From contig NZ_CANLOB010000016.1 of assembly GCF_947492815.1 (NCBI RefSeq), forward strand, positions 1 through 64,000: 64,000 nt of DNA, given 5' to 3'. Origin of the DNA: an uncultured Dokdonia sp. GTDB taxonomy: Bacteria; Bacteroidota; Bacteroidia; Flavobacteriales; Flavobacteriaceae. The notes below the pieces were generated by a model. That model had not been told where the DNA came from. It made no database searches and was given only the letters and a program-made list of their open reading frames with translations. The first letter of the stretch is position 1. Each line of letters begins with the position of its first letter. Of the stretch, positions 36,473-46,070 are shown piece after piece. Position numbers and translations under genes: made by a program.

Positions 36473-39055
36473 TTGATATTAAAAAAAATTACTTTTGTAC
36501 TATTCGTATTATTTACATCCGTAATTGCTCAAGCTCAGAGGGATTTACCCCTAGATCCAGAAATTAAGTATGAGATCGGTAACATTACAGTAACCGGAAC
36601 CTCCACATACAATGAAAATACAGTAATCACCTTTACTGGTTTACGTGTTGGAGAACGTATTTATCTTCCTGGGGAAAAAATAAGTAGTGTCATTAAAAAC
36701 CTATGGAAATTAGAATTATTTTCTGACATTAATTTATATGTTACAGACGTTAGAGGCGACGTTGTAGATCTTCAACTTGACATTCAAGAAGTCCCGGAAT
36801 TAAATGAAATAAAATTTAAGGGAATTAAGGAAAAGAAAGGTACTACCTTCGTAAAAGATAACGGCTTAAATAAAGGAGCTAAAGTAACAGAAAACTTAGT
36901 TACTACTACAAAAAACTATATAGAAAACACGTATAAGAAAAAAGGATACTTTAACGCCAAAACACTTATAAATGTAATCCCTAAAGAAGATACCGTATCC
37001 AAAAATAAAGTCAATATGTTAGTAAATATTGACAAAGGATCTCGTGTAAAAGTTGACGAAATTATTTTTGATGGAAGCGATAAAATCAAGAGTAAAAAAT
37101 TGAGACGTTCTATGAAAAACACGAAGAAGAAAAACCCCCTTCGTTTTTATAAGCGCTCAAAATATATAGAAGCTGACTATAAAGATGATAAAAAATCGAT
37201 TATAGATACATATAAAGAAAACGGATATCGTGATGCTCGTATTGTTTCAGATACTATTATCAAGAATGATGATGATGGCATTACATTAAAACTTACTATT
37301 GAAGAAGGAAAAAAATATTACATAGGAGATATTGATTTTATTGGTAATACTGTATTCTCTGATGCACAACTAGCAAGACAACTAGTTTTAAAGAAAGGAG
37401 ACACCTATAACGGCGTATTACTAAAAGAACGTATTCAAAAAGAAGGAGATCCAGATGCAGATGATCTTGCTAATTTATATCAAAACAATGGATACTTATT
37501 CTCTAACATTAATGCTGTAGAAACTGGTGTTGAAAATGACACTATAAATTTTGAAGTTCGTATTTCAGAAGGGAAATTAGCTTACTTCAATAGAGTTGAA
37601 GTAAAAGGAAATGACAAAACAAAAGACAAAGTAATCTACAGAGAACTTCTTACAAGGCCTGGTCAGCAATATAGTAAGCAAGCTGTAGTCTCTACTATTA
37701 GACAGTTAGGACAGTTAGGATTTTTTGATCCACAGCAACTTACCCCTGAATTCAAGAACTTTGATCAAATTGGAGGTACTGTAGATTTAGAATACAATGT
37801 AGTAGAACAAGGAGCTAGCCAGATAGAACTACAAGGTGGTTTTGGTGGTGGTGGTTTTGTAGGAACGTTAGGACTATCCTTTAATAACTTCTCTATACAA
37901 AACATCTTTAAGAAAGAAGCATATAAGCCTTTACCTATGGGTGATGGACAACGATTTTCATTAAGAGCTCAAGCAAGTCAGTTTTTTCAAACATATAGTA
38001 TTTCTCTTACAGATCCTTGGTTTGGAGGTAAAAAACCAGTACAGTTATCTGTATCATTATCTCACACTATACAGTTCCAATTTAACAACTTAGCAACTAG
38101 TGCTAGAGACCGTGTAAATAGAGATAGCAGAAACATTATTACCGGAGGTTCTATTGGTCTTGCTAAACGTTTAAGCTGGCCTGATCGTAACTTTACCTTA
38201 TCACATGCTATAAGTTACCAAAATTTTAATCTAAAAAACTTTAATACAGGTCTCTTTACATTTGGAAACGGGTCTTCTGTTAATTTAGGATATACGATTG
38301 GTCTTAGTAGAAATAACACTGCGAATAATCCAATATTCCCTGTATCAGGTTCTCAATGGAGTATTAGCGCTAAACTAACACCACCATATTCTTTATTCAA
38401 CAATGTAGATTATGAGGGCTTAGCAGTAGATAGAGAAGTTGCGGTAGAGAATCAAGATTCAGATGCATTGGCAGCTATAGATCAGGAGCGTTTTAACTTT
38501 TTAGAATTTTACAAAATTAAGTTTGACGGAAAATGGTACACAAGTTTGCCTGGAAAGTTTGTATTACAATCTAATGTTGAGTTTGGATGGTTAGGAGCTT
38601 ATAACAACGACAGAGGTATTCCACCATTTGAGCGTTTTTTCTTAGGAGGAGATGGATTAGGAGGTTTTGCACTAGATGGACGTGAAATCATTCGTTTAAG
38701 AGGATATCCTAACCAATCTGTAACACCTTTAGATAGAGGAGCTGCTACTACTGCAAACAATAATGATGGTGCTACTATTTATAATAAATTCAGTCTAGAA
38801 CTACGTTATCCAGTAACATTTAGTCAAGCTGCGACCATTTATACACTAGCTTTTATAGAAGGAGGAGCAACTTATGACAATTTTAGAGATTATAATCCGT
38901 TTCAATTGAATAGATCTGCTGGTGCAGGAATTCGTATATTTATGCCTGCCTTTGGATTATTAGGGCTAGATTTTGGATATGGATTCGATCCTATACCAGG
39001 GCTAATACAGCCTAATGGGTGGGAAACGCACTTTATCATAGGACAGCAGTTTTAA
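36473..39055 (+). CDS. bamA: Outer-membrane protein assembly factor BamA
   Basis: An 860-aa Omp85 protein inserting barrels into the outer membrane. The open frame extends back to 36332 inside uppS. The likely start is the TTG at 36473, which yields a clean signal peptide (ILKKITFVLFVLFTSVIAQAQ). No in-frame ATG lies between the uppS stop and this point. POTRA domains occupy about 45-450 (ITVTGTSTYNENTVITFTG, FIGNTVFSDAQLARQL). The barrel follows with the lid motif LRGYPNQSVTP and ends FIIGQQF. It is followed by two periplasmic Skp-type chaperone genes. Confidence 0.95.
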   Translation: MILKKITFVLFVLFTSVIAQAQRDLPLDPEIKYEIGNITVTGTSTYNENTVITFTGLRVGERIYLPGEKISSVIKNLWKLELFSDINLYVTDVRGDVVDLQLDIQEVPELNEIKFKGIKEKKGTTFVKDNGLNKGAKVTENLVTTTKNYIENTYKKKGYFNAKTLINVIPKEDTVSKNKVNMLVNIDKGSRVKVDEIIFDGSDKIKSKKLRRSMKNTKKKNPLRFYKRSKYIEADYKDDKKSIIDTYKENGYRDARIVSDTIIKNDDDGITLKLTIEEGKKYYIGDIDFIGNTVFSDAQLARQLVLKKGDTYNGVLLKERIQKEGDPDADDLANLYQNNGYLFSNINAVETGVENDTINFEVRISEGKLAYFNRVEVKGNDKTKDKVIYRELLTRPGQQYSKQAVVSTIRQLGQLGFFDPQQLTPEFKNFDQIGGTVDLEYNVVEQGASQIELQGGFGGGGFVGTLGLSFNNFSIQNIFKKEAYKPLPMGDGQRFSLRAQASQFFQTYSISLTDPWFGGKKPVQLSVSLSHTIQFQFNNLATSARDRVNRDSRNIITGGSIGLAKRLSWPDRNFTLSHAISYQNFNLKNFNTGLFTFGNGSSVNLGYTIGLSRNNTANNPIFPVSGSQWSISAKLTPPYSLFNNVDYEGLAVDREVAVENQDSDALAAIDQERFNFLEFYKIKFDGKWYTSLPGKFVLQSNVEFGWLGAYNNDRGIPPFERFFLGGDGLGGFALDGREIIRLRGYPNQSVTPLDRGAATTANNNDGATIYNKFSLELRYPVTFSQAATIYTLAFIEGGATYDNFRDYNPFQLNRSAGAGIRIFMPAFGLLGLDFGYGFDPIPGLIQPNGWETHFIIGQQF

Positions 39056-39060
39056 TTTTG
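39053..39060 (+). promoter_or_regulatory. Candidate -7 box TAATTTTG overlapping the bamA stop
   Basis: The first three bases are the bamA TAA stop. The box lies 33 bp before the first skp-like ATG. It matches TAnnTTTG but lacks a clear -33 partner. Confidence 0.3.
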
Positions 39061-39092
39061 GCACGATTATTTCTAACGCTATTATAACCAAT

Positions 39093-40091
39093 ATGAAAAC
39101 AAAAGCTTTTTTCTTTTTTGCATCACTTCTTTTAGTGAGTCTCGTTGCACAAGCACAACGTGGTATCCGTGTAGGCTATATAAACATGGACTACATACTT
39201 GAAAATGTTCCTGAATATCAAGAAGCATCTTCTCAATTAGACTCTAAAGTTAAAAAATGGAAAAGCGAAATTGAGAAAAAGATTGGTGAAATCGAAGAGA
39301 TGAAAAAGCAATTACAAAATGAACGTGTATTGCTTACAAAAGAATTAATAGAGGAGCGCGAAGAAGAAATTTCATATGAAGAGGAAGAGATTTTTGAATA
39401 TCAACAAAAACGTTTTGGACCAGAAGGAGATCTTGCTATTCAAAAACGTCAATTAATTGAGCCTATTCAGGATCAAGTTTTTAATGCGGTACAAGAGATT
39501 TCTAAAAATAAAAAGTACGACGTTGTATTAACTAAAAAAGAAGCAGGTGTCTTATATGTAGCAGATCGCTTAGACATGAGTGATCAAGTATTAAGAAGTA
39601 TTACTAGATCTGCAAAACGTAAACAAATAAATAGCAAAAAAGAAGAAAAGTCGTTTGATATAGATGAGGCAAAAACTGTAGAGCAAGATAAGGCTACACA
39701 AGCACGTCAGAAAGCAATAGACGACAAGAAAGCTGAGAGAGAAGCTTTAATCGAAGAGAAAGCTAAACAACGTCAAGAAGAAAAAGATGCACGTAACGCA
39801 GCATTTGAGGAACGCAGACAACGCATTCTTGAAGAACGTCAAAAAAGAAAAGACTCTATTGCTGCAGTAAAAGCGACTGCTAGAGAAAAGTCGGGTAGAC
39901 CAGCTCCTTTAACAGCAGAAGAAAAGAAAGCAAGACAAGAAAGAATATTAGCAGAGCGTCAAAAAAGAAAAGATTCTATTTTACAAGTTCGTAAAGCAAG
40001 AAAGGATTCTATAACGAACGCTCGTAAGAATAAAGCAAATAATCTTCCAAAGCCTCCTGAAGAAGATGATAACGGAGAAGGAGGCATTTAA
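39093..40091 (+). CDS. OmpH/Skp-family periplasmic chaperone with long charged tail
   Basis: A 332-aa exported protein. The signal peptide is about 1-21; the Skp-like coiled-coil region (about 22-185) contains RVGYINMDYILENVPEYQ and the C-terminal strand KYDVVLTKKEAGVLYVADRLD. Unlike ordinary Skp (about 160-180 aa), it carries a further 145 residues of Arg/Lys/Glu-rich helix with repeats of the type RQERILAERQKRKDSI (two clear copies plus a partial one). It is probably the paralogue of the shorter gene that follows. Skp chaperones guard unfolded outer-membrane proteins on the way to BamA. Confidence 0.9.
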   Translation: MKTKAFFFFASLLLVSLVAQAQRGIRVGYINMDYILENVPEYQEASSQLDSKVKKWKSEIEKKIGEIEEMKKQLQNERVLLTKELIEEREEEISYEEEEIFEYQQKRFGPEGDLAIQKRQLIEPIQDQVFNAVQEISKNKKYDVVLTKKEAGVLYVADRLDMSDQVLRSITRSAKRKQINSKKEEKSFDIDEAKTVEQDKATQARQKAIDDKKAEREALIEEKAKQRQEEKDARNAAFEERRQRILEERQKRKDSIAAVKATAREKSGRPAPLTAEEKKARQERILAERQKRKDSILQVRKARKDSITNARKNKANNLPKPPEEDDNGEGGI

Positions 40092-40129
40092 CAACCCTTT
40101 ATAATAACACTTAACTTAATTAGATTACA

Positions 40130-40645
40130 ATGAAACACATGAAAAAAGTATTCGTAGCCATAGCTCTAGTAATAGGAATGACTAGTGTGATGCAAGCTCA
40201 AGATTCAAAAATTGCGCACATTAACACACAGGCATTAGTAGAAGCAATGCCAAGCTATGTAGCTGCAAATGCTGAGCTTGAAAAAGCACAAAAATCGTAT
40301 CAAGCTCAGTTAACAGAAATGAAAACTGAACTTCAGAAAACATCTGAAAGATATGGTCGTGAAGTAAACGAGCAGACAGACGAAACAAATCTTGCACGTC
40401 AAAAAGAAGTACAAGAGACATTACAGCAAATTAATCAGTACGAGCAAAATGCGTATACAAAGCTTCGTCAGCAAGAGCAAGAATTATTAAAGCCTATATT
40501 AGAAAAGGCGCGTGTAACTATCCAAAAGGTAGCTAGAGCAAAAGGATACCAATTTGTTTTAGACTCTACACCTGGTGCTGCTGGTGTAATAATGGCTGAT
40601 GGATATGATCTTATGTCAGATGTAAAAGCAGACTTAGGCATCTAA
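40130..40645 (+). CDS. OmpH/Skp-family periplasmic chaperone
   Basis: A 171-aa protein of standard Skp length. The signal peptide ends MQAQ; a second ATG at 40139 would serve equally. SKIAHINTQALVEAMPSYVAANAELEKAQKSYQAQL opens the coiled-coil arm (about 25-130) and KGYQFVLDSTPGAAGVIMADG is the C-terminal trimerisation strand. It follows the longer paralogue at 39093 by 38 bp, so bamA and two chaperones are encoded together. A strong terminator ends the transcript, and murI begins within the following 30 bp. Confidence 0.93.
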   Translation: MKHMKKVFVAIALVIGMTSVMQAQDSKIAHINTQALVEAMPSYVAANAELEKAQKSYQAQLTEMKTELQKTSERYGREVNEQTDETNLARQKEVQETLQQINQYEQNAYTKLRQQEQELLKPILEKARVTIQKVARAKGYQFVLDSTPGAAGVIMADGYDLMSDVKADLGI

Positions 40646-40683
40646 AAACAGTACTATAATTTCGCTTTAAGCGAAAGTTTATA

Positions 40684-40717
40684 AAAAACTGCCTTCATTG
40701 TGAAGGCAGTTTTTTAT
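40684..40717 (+). terminator. Intrinsic terminator of the bamA-skp cluster
   Basis: AACTGCCTTCA (40687-40697), loop TTG, TGAAGGCAGTT (40701-40711) and a T-run, with the arm extended by A/T pairs to 15 bp. murI starts 10 bp beyond. Confidence 0.9.
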
Positions 40718-40726
40718 TTTAGAGCT

Positions 40727-41545
40727 ATGCAAAAAGATCAATATATCGGAGTGTTTGATAGTGGTATTGGAGGTATTTCTATTTGGAAAGAAATTGTTCA
40801 ACTACTCCCCTTTGAATCTACTATTTATCTAGCAGACAGTAAATATGCACCTTATGGAATCAAGTCTCAAGAAGAGATTACACAATTATGCATTAAAAAC
40901 ACAGAACTACTACTCGCACTTGGCGCTAAAATTATTGTAGTTGCTTGTAATACTGCGACTACAAATGCTATTGATTATTTAAGAGCAAACTACGATGTTC
41001 CTTTCATTGGAATAGAACCTGCTATAAAACCCGCCGCATTACAATCTAAAAATAAAAGTATTGGCATTTTAGCCACCAAAGGCACTCTAAACAGTCGTTT
41101 GTTTTCTAATACTTCTGAAAAATATACACAAGAAATTGAAACTATAGAAGTTATTGGTTCGGGTTTAGTTCCATTAATTGAGCAAGGAAAGATAGCTACT
41201 CCAGAAATGAAAACTCTTCTTAAAGAGCATCTTCAACCTATGATTGATGCTAATATTGACTATCTAGTACTAGGCTGTAGTCATTACCCGTTTCTCCTTC
41301 CTGTACTTAAAGAATTATTACCTAGTCAAGTTTCTATTATAGATTCAGGAGAAGCGGTCGCACGACAGACTAAAGCAATATTAGCGCAAGGTAACAACAT
41401 ACAATTTGATACAACGCAGTCTGTGATGCATCATATCTATTCTAACGACACTATTGATGTCCTTGAAAATATTATTATACGCTTTCGCGAAAGCGAACAA
41501 ACCCCTCAAAAAGCATGTATAGAGGTAGCGTATAAAGATTTTTAG
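40727..41545 (+). CDS. murI: Glutamate racemase
   Basis: A 272-aa enzyme making D-glutamate for peptidoglycan. The start is the ATG at 40727 (MQKDQYIGVFDSGIGG); a longer frame from 40700 runs through the terminator and is rejected. The catalytic cysteines are in VVACNTATTNAI and VLGCSHYPFL, and the substrate Asp/Ser are in FDSGIGG. Near the C-terminus an exact dispersed palindrome (41481-41494) encodes RFRES. It closes the envelope cluster and probably has its own promoter or is reached by read-through. Confidence 0.96.
   Translation: MQKDQYIGVFDSGIGGISIWKEIVQLLPFESTIYLADSKYAPYGIKSQEEITQLCIKNTELLLALGAKIIVVACNTATTNAIDYLRANYDVPFIGIEPAIKPAALQSKNKSIGILATKGTLNSRLFSNTSEKYTQEIETIEVIGSGLVPLIEQGKIATPEMKTLLKEHLQPMIDANIDYLVLGCSHYPFLLPVLKELLPSQVSIIDSGEAVARQTKAILAQGNNIQFDTTQSVMHHIYSNDTIDVLENIIIRFRESEQTPQKACIEVAYKDF
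41480..41495. repeat. Exact palindrome inside murI
   Basis: CGCTTTCGCGAAAGCG, read as Arg-Phe-Arg-Glu-Ser, 50 bp before the murI stop. The frame differs from that used in the hydrolase gene at 31764. Confidence 0.95.
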
Positions 41546-41572
41546 TACCTACATGCTAGCTATAAAATAGTA

Positions 41573-42310
41573 TTACTTGAAATAGGCTAACAAATTAGCT
41601 TTCTGAGAAGCCGAAACCATTACTTCTTTTCCTGTACTCAGTATCACAGCACCACCTTTTCCTTTTCGATACCCCGTCACTTCGTTTATATTAATCAAGT
41701 AGGATTTATGAACACGCACAAAACCAAAATCTACTAGAGCATCTTGAAAGTATTTAAGTGTTTTACTTACCAATTTTTTACCCCCACTTGTTAGAAATAT
41801 TTGCGTGTAATTATCATCTGCCTGACAATACAAAATAGAAGCTGCCTCCAACACCTCGAAACCATCTTGCACAGGGATTGTAATCTTACCTTGCTTATCA
41901 GAATTATAAGCTGTAAGTACCTTGTCTTCTAATGCATTTTCTTTTTCCTTAATTTGAACAACATAATCTACAGCCTTAATAAGTTCATCTATAGATATCG
42001 GTTTTAGCAAATAATAAGAGGCATGTGTATTTAATGCTTCTATTGCATATTGATTATAGGCCGTAACAAACACTGTTTCAAAACTACGATCTCCCACTTG
42101 TTCTAAAAGATCAAATGCATTTCCGTGCGGCATCTCTACATCCAAAAAGACGAGATCTAAAGTATGATTACGTATCAAAGCCAACCCCTCTTCTATATTT
42201 GATGCTTCACCAACAAGCTCAATTTTTGGACAATATTTTTGAAGATAATTACGTAGAATCTCTCTACTTATTTCTTCATCTTCTACGATGATTGTTTTAA
42301 GCTTTAGCAT
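41573..42310 (-). CDS. LytTR-family response regulator (second copy)
   Basis: A 245-aa regulator. The receiver domain (1 to about 120) has E10/D11/E12, phospho-acceptor D57 in LVFLDVEMP, Thr in FVTAYNQYA, and Lys in YYLLKPI. The LytTR DNA-binding domain (about 145-245) carries FEVLEAASILYCQADDNYTQIFL and VRVHKSYLINI. It is encoded 2 bp after the TPR-containing kinase at 42313-44523 and so forms its cognate regulator. It is a different system from the one at 985-2765: the kinases have unrelated sensor parts. Confidence 0.95.
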   Translation of the reverse strand: MLKLKTIIVEDEEISREILRNYLQKYCPKIELVGEASNIEEGLALIRNHTLDLVFLDVEMPHGNAFDLLEQVGDRSFETVFVTAYNQYAIEALNTHASYYLLKPISIDELIKAVDYVVQIKEKENALEDKVLTAYNSDKQGKITIPVQDGFEVLEAASILYCQADDNYTQIFLTSGGKKLVSKTLKYFQDALVDFGFVRVHKSYLININEVTGYRKGKGGAVILSTGKEVMVSASQKANLLAYFK

Positions 42311-42312
42311 GG

Positions 42313-44523
42313 TTAATCTTTTTTAAGTGTTAGTGTTACTTTTGTGCCTTCTCCATTGTCAAAAACATCTGTTATAACAACATCTACGCGATCGCTATAC
42401 ATCTCATTAAGTATTGCGATACGCTTCTTGATATTGCCCATTCCTTTTGACTTTTGTTTTCTCTGATTATCGGTTTTCATGGCCTTACTACGCTCCCTTC
42501 CTACTCCATCATCTGTCACCGTAATGACAGCTGTATCTTTATCTTTTTGACTGAAATTAATATGCAAGAGTCCTTTCTCTTCTTTATAGCGCATTCCATG
42601 CCATACAGCATTCTCTACATAGGGTTGTAATAGCATAGGAGGTATTTGAAATTCATCTATTATCAGGTTTTCATCTACTGTAAGTGTATAATCAAATTTA
42701 TCTTTAAACCTGAAATGTTCCAGCATGGTGTATTTTTTAATCAGTTCTATTTCTCTTGAGAGCGGAATAAAATCTTCTTCACTATTTTCAAGTACCGAAC
42801 GCATTAAAATTGAAAAATCTGATAGGTATTTATTTGCTGTACGCTCATCATTTATAGCAATAAAACTATTTACAGAATTCAATGCATTGAATATAAAGTG
42901 AGGATTCATTTGCGACCTAAGCCCTTTAAGTGCTAACAGATTGTTTGCATACTTTTGTTTTTTGGAACTACGATACATCGCAAAGGCTGTAATAAGTAGT
43001 GAGATAGCCACTACGATTAAAGAGCCTATAATTAATTGCTGTGTTCTATTATTTGCATCTCTTAACTCTTGCTCTTTAAAGGCGAGATTGTATCTACCTT
43101 CATTAAGTTCTCTATCTTTCTCTAGACTTCGAATTCTGGCTTGTTTTTCAGCAATTTCTTTGGCTAGTCGTGTTGCTTTATATACTTCTTGTTCCTTTTT
43201 TTGATAATCTTCTTCTACAAGTGATATATAGCGTTCATAACTTTCTGCGGCTTTATCAAAGTCTTCTTTGTCTCTATATAATTCCGAAAGACGCCTAGCG
43301 GCATCTTTCTCGACGACAAGGTCATTTTTAACTACTGCTTCATTAATACTTTTTTCGAAAAAAGGAATTGCTTCTTCAAATTTACGCTGATTGGCATATG
43401 CATTTGCAATTTTATAATTTTGTTTTTGAGAAGTTAGCACATCATCATTAGTGATCGAATCTGCCATCACATTATCTAATTCTTTGATAGCTTCCTTTCG
43501 AAGTTTAATTTCTTCATCAAACTGTTGTGTTCTATTATAATAATCGGCTACATTGACTTTAGATCTTGCGGCACTTTCTGAACTTTCTTGATTAGACAAA
43601 TCTAGCGCTTTATTATACGAATTTACTGCTTCTTGACTATTACCAACTCTATCATAAGACTCTGCTATTTTTGTATTTAACCGTGTTGCTATAGATACGA
43701 TAGAAGCGTCTGTTGCAATGCGTTCTGCTTTTTGATATTGAGTAATCGATTTTTCAAAATCTTTAGTCATTTTATACGCATCGCCAAGCCCTTCTAGTGC
43801 TTCTAAGTTTTGATCAAAAGACAATGATTTTTGTAGTAATTCTTGGTAAAGGCCAATGCTTTCTTGATAGTTTTTATTGTTAAAATAGGCTTTTGCCAGT
43901 TTTATATCTACATCGATACTATATTTACTTTTTAAACTTGACTTATAATTTGCAATAGCTAAATCATGTTGTTTCCAATGCGTATTTATATCAGCTAACA
44001 CATCATAGGCCAATGCTCTTTCGAATTCACTTATCGTTTTAATTTCTAGTGCAGATGCAATATAACCTACTCCTTTAGAGAAATCTTCTTTATAAATCGT
44101 TTTCGCTTCTTGAACATACTCTGTAAAATTTTGTTGTAAATCTTCTACAGCTTCACTTTCTAACAATACTTCATCGTCGTCAGTAGGTAATGGTTGCACC
44201 TCTACTCGTATACGTTGATTGTCTTTTATAATAAGGTATTGTGTTTCGAAATCTGTACTTCTTATGACAAGTTCATCTCCTATTCTTGCTCTAATTCTAA
44301 ACTCACCATCAACAGCAGTTGTTGTATAATCTCCTCCCGTAATTTCAATATTTACCCTTGGAATAGGCTTTGATGTTTCCATATCTATAACACTACCTCT
44401 TACAGTAACTTCAGGCCCTTTATCATTAGAAAAAGACTTACTGTTTTGAGAAAAAGAATGTACACATGTAAGCAATGTCATTAACATGACAAGAGTAGAA
44501 TATATTTTAAAAATCTTCTTCAT
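42313..44523 (-). CDS. TPR-containing LytS-type sensor histidine kinase
   Basis: A 736-aa kinase from the ATG at 44523; an upstream in-frame extension to 44583 lacks a credible signal sequence. In order: signal peptide (about 1-26), a CarboxypepD_reg-like beta domain (about 35-110, VTVRGSVIDMETSKPIPRVNIEI), TPR array (about 140-430), coiled coil (about 440-485), membrane helix (about 498-517), His_kinase motif MNPHFIFNALNSV with H542, and an ATPase domain ending with DDGVGRERS and KGMGNIKKR. The periplasmic TPRs suggest protein sensing. It pairs with the LytTR gene 2 bp downstream. Confidence 0.93.
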   Translation of the reverse strand: MKKIFKIYSTLVMLMTLLTCVHSFSQNSKSFSNDKGPEVTVRGSVIDMETSKPIPRVNIEITGGDYTTTAVDGEFRIRARIGDELVIRSTDFETQYLIIKDNQRIRVEVQPLPTDDDEVLLESEAVEDLQQNFTEYVQEAKTIYKEDFSKGVGYIASALEIKTISEFERALAYDVLADINTHWKQHDLAIANYKSSLKSKYSIDVDIKLAKAYFNNKNYQESIGLYQELLQKSLSFDQNLEALEGLGDAYKMTKDFEKSITQYQKAERIATDASIVSIATRLNTKIAESYDRVGNSQEAVNSYNKALDLSNQESSESAARSKVNVADYYNRTQQFDEEIKLRKEAIKELDNVMADSITNDDVLTSQKQNYKIANAYANQRKFEEAIPFFEKSINEAVVKNDLVVEKDAARRLSELYRDKEDFDKAAESYERYISLVEEDYQKKEQEVYKATRLAKEIAEKQARIRSLEKDRELNEGRYNLAFKEQELRDANNRTQQLIIGSLIVVAISLLITAFAMYRSSKKQKYANNLLALKGLRSQMNPHFIFNALNSVNSFIAINDERTANKYLSDFSILMRSVLENSEEDFIPLSREIELIKKYTMLEHFRFKDKFDYTLTVDENLIIDEFQIPPMLLQPYVENAVWHGMRYKEEKGLLHINFSQKDKDTAVITVTDDGVGRERSKAMKTDNQRKQKSKGMGNIKKRIAILNEMYSDRVDVVITDVFDNGEGTKVTLTLKKD

Positions 44524-44734
44524 AAGTTCCAAACATACTGGAAAATTGCTACACCAAAAAATGACTAACAGCTGATATACCAAAATATAGCACTATTCTA
44601 CCCGTAAAACAGTCATCATACTAAGATAATAGCAGTGTTTACTCATTCAAATAAGCTGTTCCCTCATTTTGAATTTTTAAGCACTGTTAATGTCTTTAGA
44701 TTTACATCATATTCATCAAAATATACAAACGATT

Positions 44735-45901
44735 ATGAAGACAGTAACATTTTTTATAACCTCTCTAATAGTCATAGGGTCTTATTTCAACATAAATCCT
44801 ACTACTGATATAGAAGAAACAAAAACAGTAGAATCATTAAAAAACACCCACTATTTAGAACCAGACACTAACATTATTAAAGTAGCGCTTTTACTTGATA
44901 CCTCTAATAGTATGGATGGACTTATAGATCAAGCAAAATCGCAATTATGGGAATTAGTAAATGAGCTTTCTTATGCAAAATGCGGACATAAAAATAAGCC
45001 ATCATTAAAGATCGCATTATATGAATATGGTAATGACAGGCTCAATGCCCAAGAAGGATACATAAGACAAGTAAATGCATTTAGCAATGATCTTGATGAA
45101 ATTTCAAAAAACCTATTTGGACTTACTACTAATGGAGGAAATGAATATTGTGGTAAAGTCATTCAAGTGTCACTAGATCAATTAAATTGGGGAACTAATG
45201 AAAGTGATCTTAATCTTATTTTTATAGCAGGCAACGAACCTTTTGACCAAGGACCTGTGCGTTACCAAGATGCATCCTTAAATGCTTGTGAGAAAGACGT
45301 AACTATCAACACTATATTTTGCGGAAATTACAACACAGGTGCACAAACACACTGGAAAGATGGCGCAGAATCTGCAAAAGGCACTTATATCGCAATAAAT
45401 CATGACAAACGTACTGTACATATCCCATCTCCATATGATCAAGCTATTTTAGAAAAAAACAATGCCTTAAATAACACTTACATTGGTTATGGCAGATTAG
45501 CCGAAGATAAAATGGCATTACAAATACAACAAGATTCTAATGCAAATGAATATGGACAAGCAAATGCTGTAAAAAGAGCTGTAAGTAAAAGTTCACATTT
45601 TTATAAAAATAGTAGCTGGGATCTAGTAGATGCAGAAGAAGAAGCCGATTTTAGTTATGAAGAATTAGATGATAAAGATCTTCCTAATGAATTAAAAGGA
45701 AAATCTGCTTCAGAAATAAAAGCTTACATAGCAATAAAAAGAAAGGAAAGAGAACAAATACAGAAAGAAATTGCACAACTAAATAAGAAACGTATCTCTT
45801 ATGTAGCTACACAAACAAAAAAAGACGATAATCAGTTACGTAATGCAATGGTAGAAGCTATTAAAACACAAGCGAAAAAGAAAAATTATACTTGGGAATA
45901 A
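44735..45901 (+). CDS. VWA-domain exported protein
   Basis: A 388-aa protein using the ATG at 44735, which gives an N-terminal hydrophobic segment (TVTFFITSLIVIGSYF). The von Willebrand A domain (about 47-230) has the metal-binding MIDAS start LLLDTSNSMDG (D55, S57, S59). Later stretches are GGNEYCGKVIQ and LIFIAGNEPFDQGP. The C-terminal 90 residues form a charged coiled coil (KRKEREQIQKEIAQLNKKR). VWA domains bind protein partners; no MoxR ATPase or BatA-like gene is beside it. It is divergent from the TPR kinase with a 211-bp gap and ends at a strong terminator. Confidence 0.85.
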   Translation: MKTVTFFITSLIVIGSYFNINPTTDIEETKTVESLKNTHYLEPDTNIIKVALLLDTSNSMDGLIDQAKSQLWELVNELSYAKCGHKNKPSLKIALYEYGNDRLNAQEGYIRQVNAFSNDLDEISKNLFGLTTNGGNEYCGKVIQVSLDQLNWGTNESDLNLIFIAGNEPFDQGPVRYQDASLNACEKDVTINTIFCGNYNTGAQTHWKDGAESAKGTYIAINHDKRTVHIPSPYDQAILEKNNALNNTYIGYGRLAEDKMALQIQQDSNANEYGQANAVKRAVSKSSHFYKNSSWDLVDAEEEADFSYEELDDKDLPNELKGKSASEIKAYIAIKRKEREQIQKEIAQLNKKRISYVATQTKKDDNQLRNAMVEAIKTQAKKKNYTWE

Positions 45902-45930
45902 TTAATAGACTGTTTATTCCTTTAAAAATG

Positions 45931-45966
45931 AAAAGTGTATGCAATGTTGCGTACACTTTTTTTATA
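45931..45966 (+). terminator. Intrinsic terminator of the VWA gene
   Basis: AAAAGTGTATGC (45931-45942) with GCGTACACTTTT (45949-45960), one G-T pair, followed by TTT. Confidence 0.85.
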
Positions 45967-46070
45967 TAAATCAAATTCACAAAAACCAAAGCTACTATTT
46001 AGAACGTATAACATATATAAACAAAACACTACTTGTATAGAGTAGTACAACTATTAAAACCCAAATTAAA

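Noticed and set aside
40700..40726. Upstream start for murI at 40700
   Set aside because: It would begin in the terminator hairpin; the MQKDQYIGVFDSGIGG start at 40727 fits the family.
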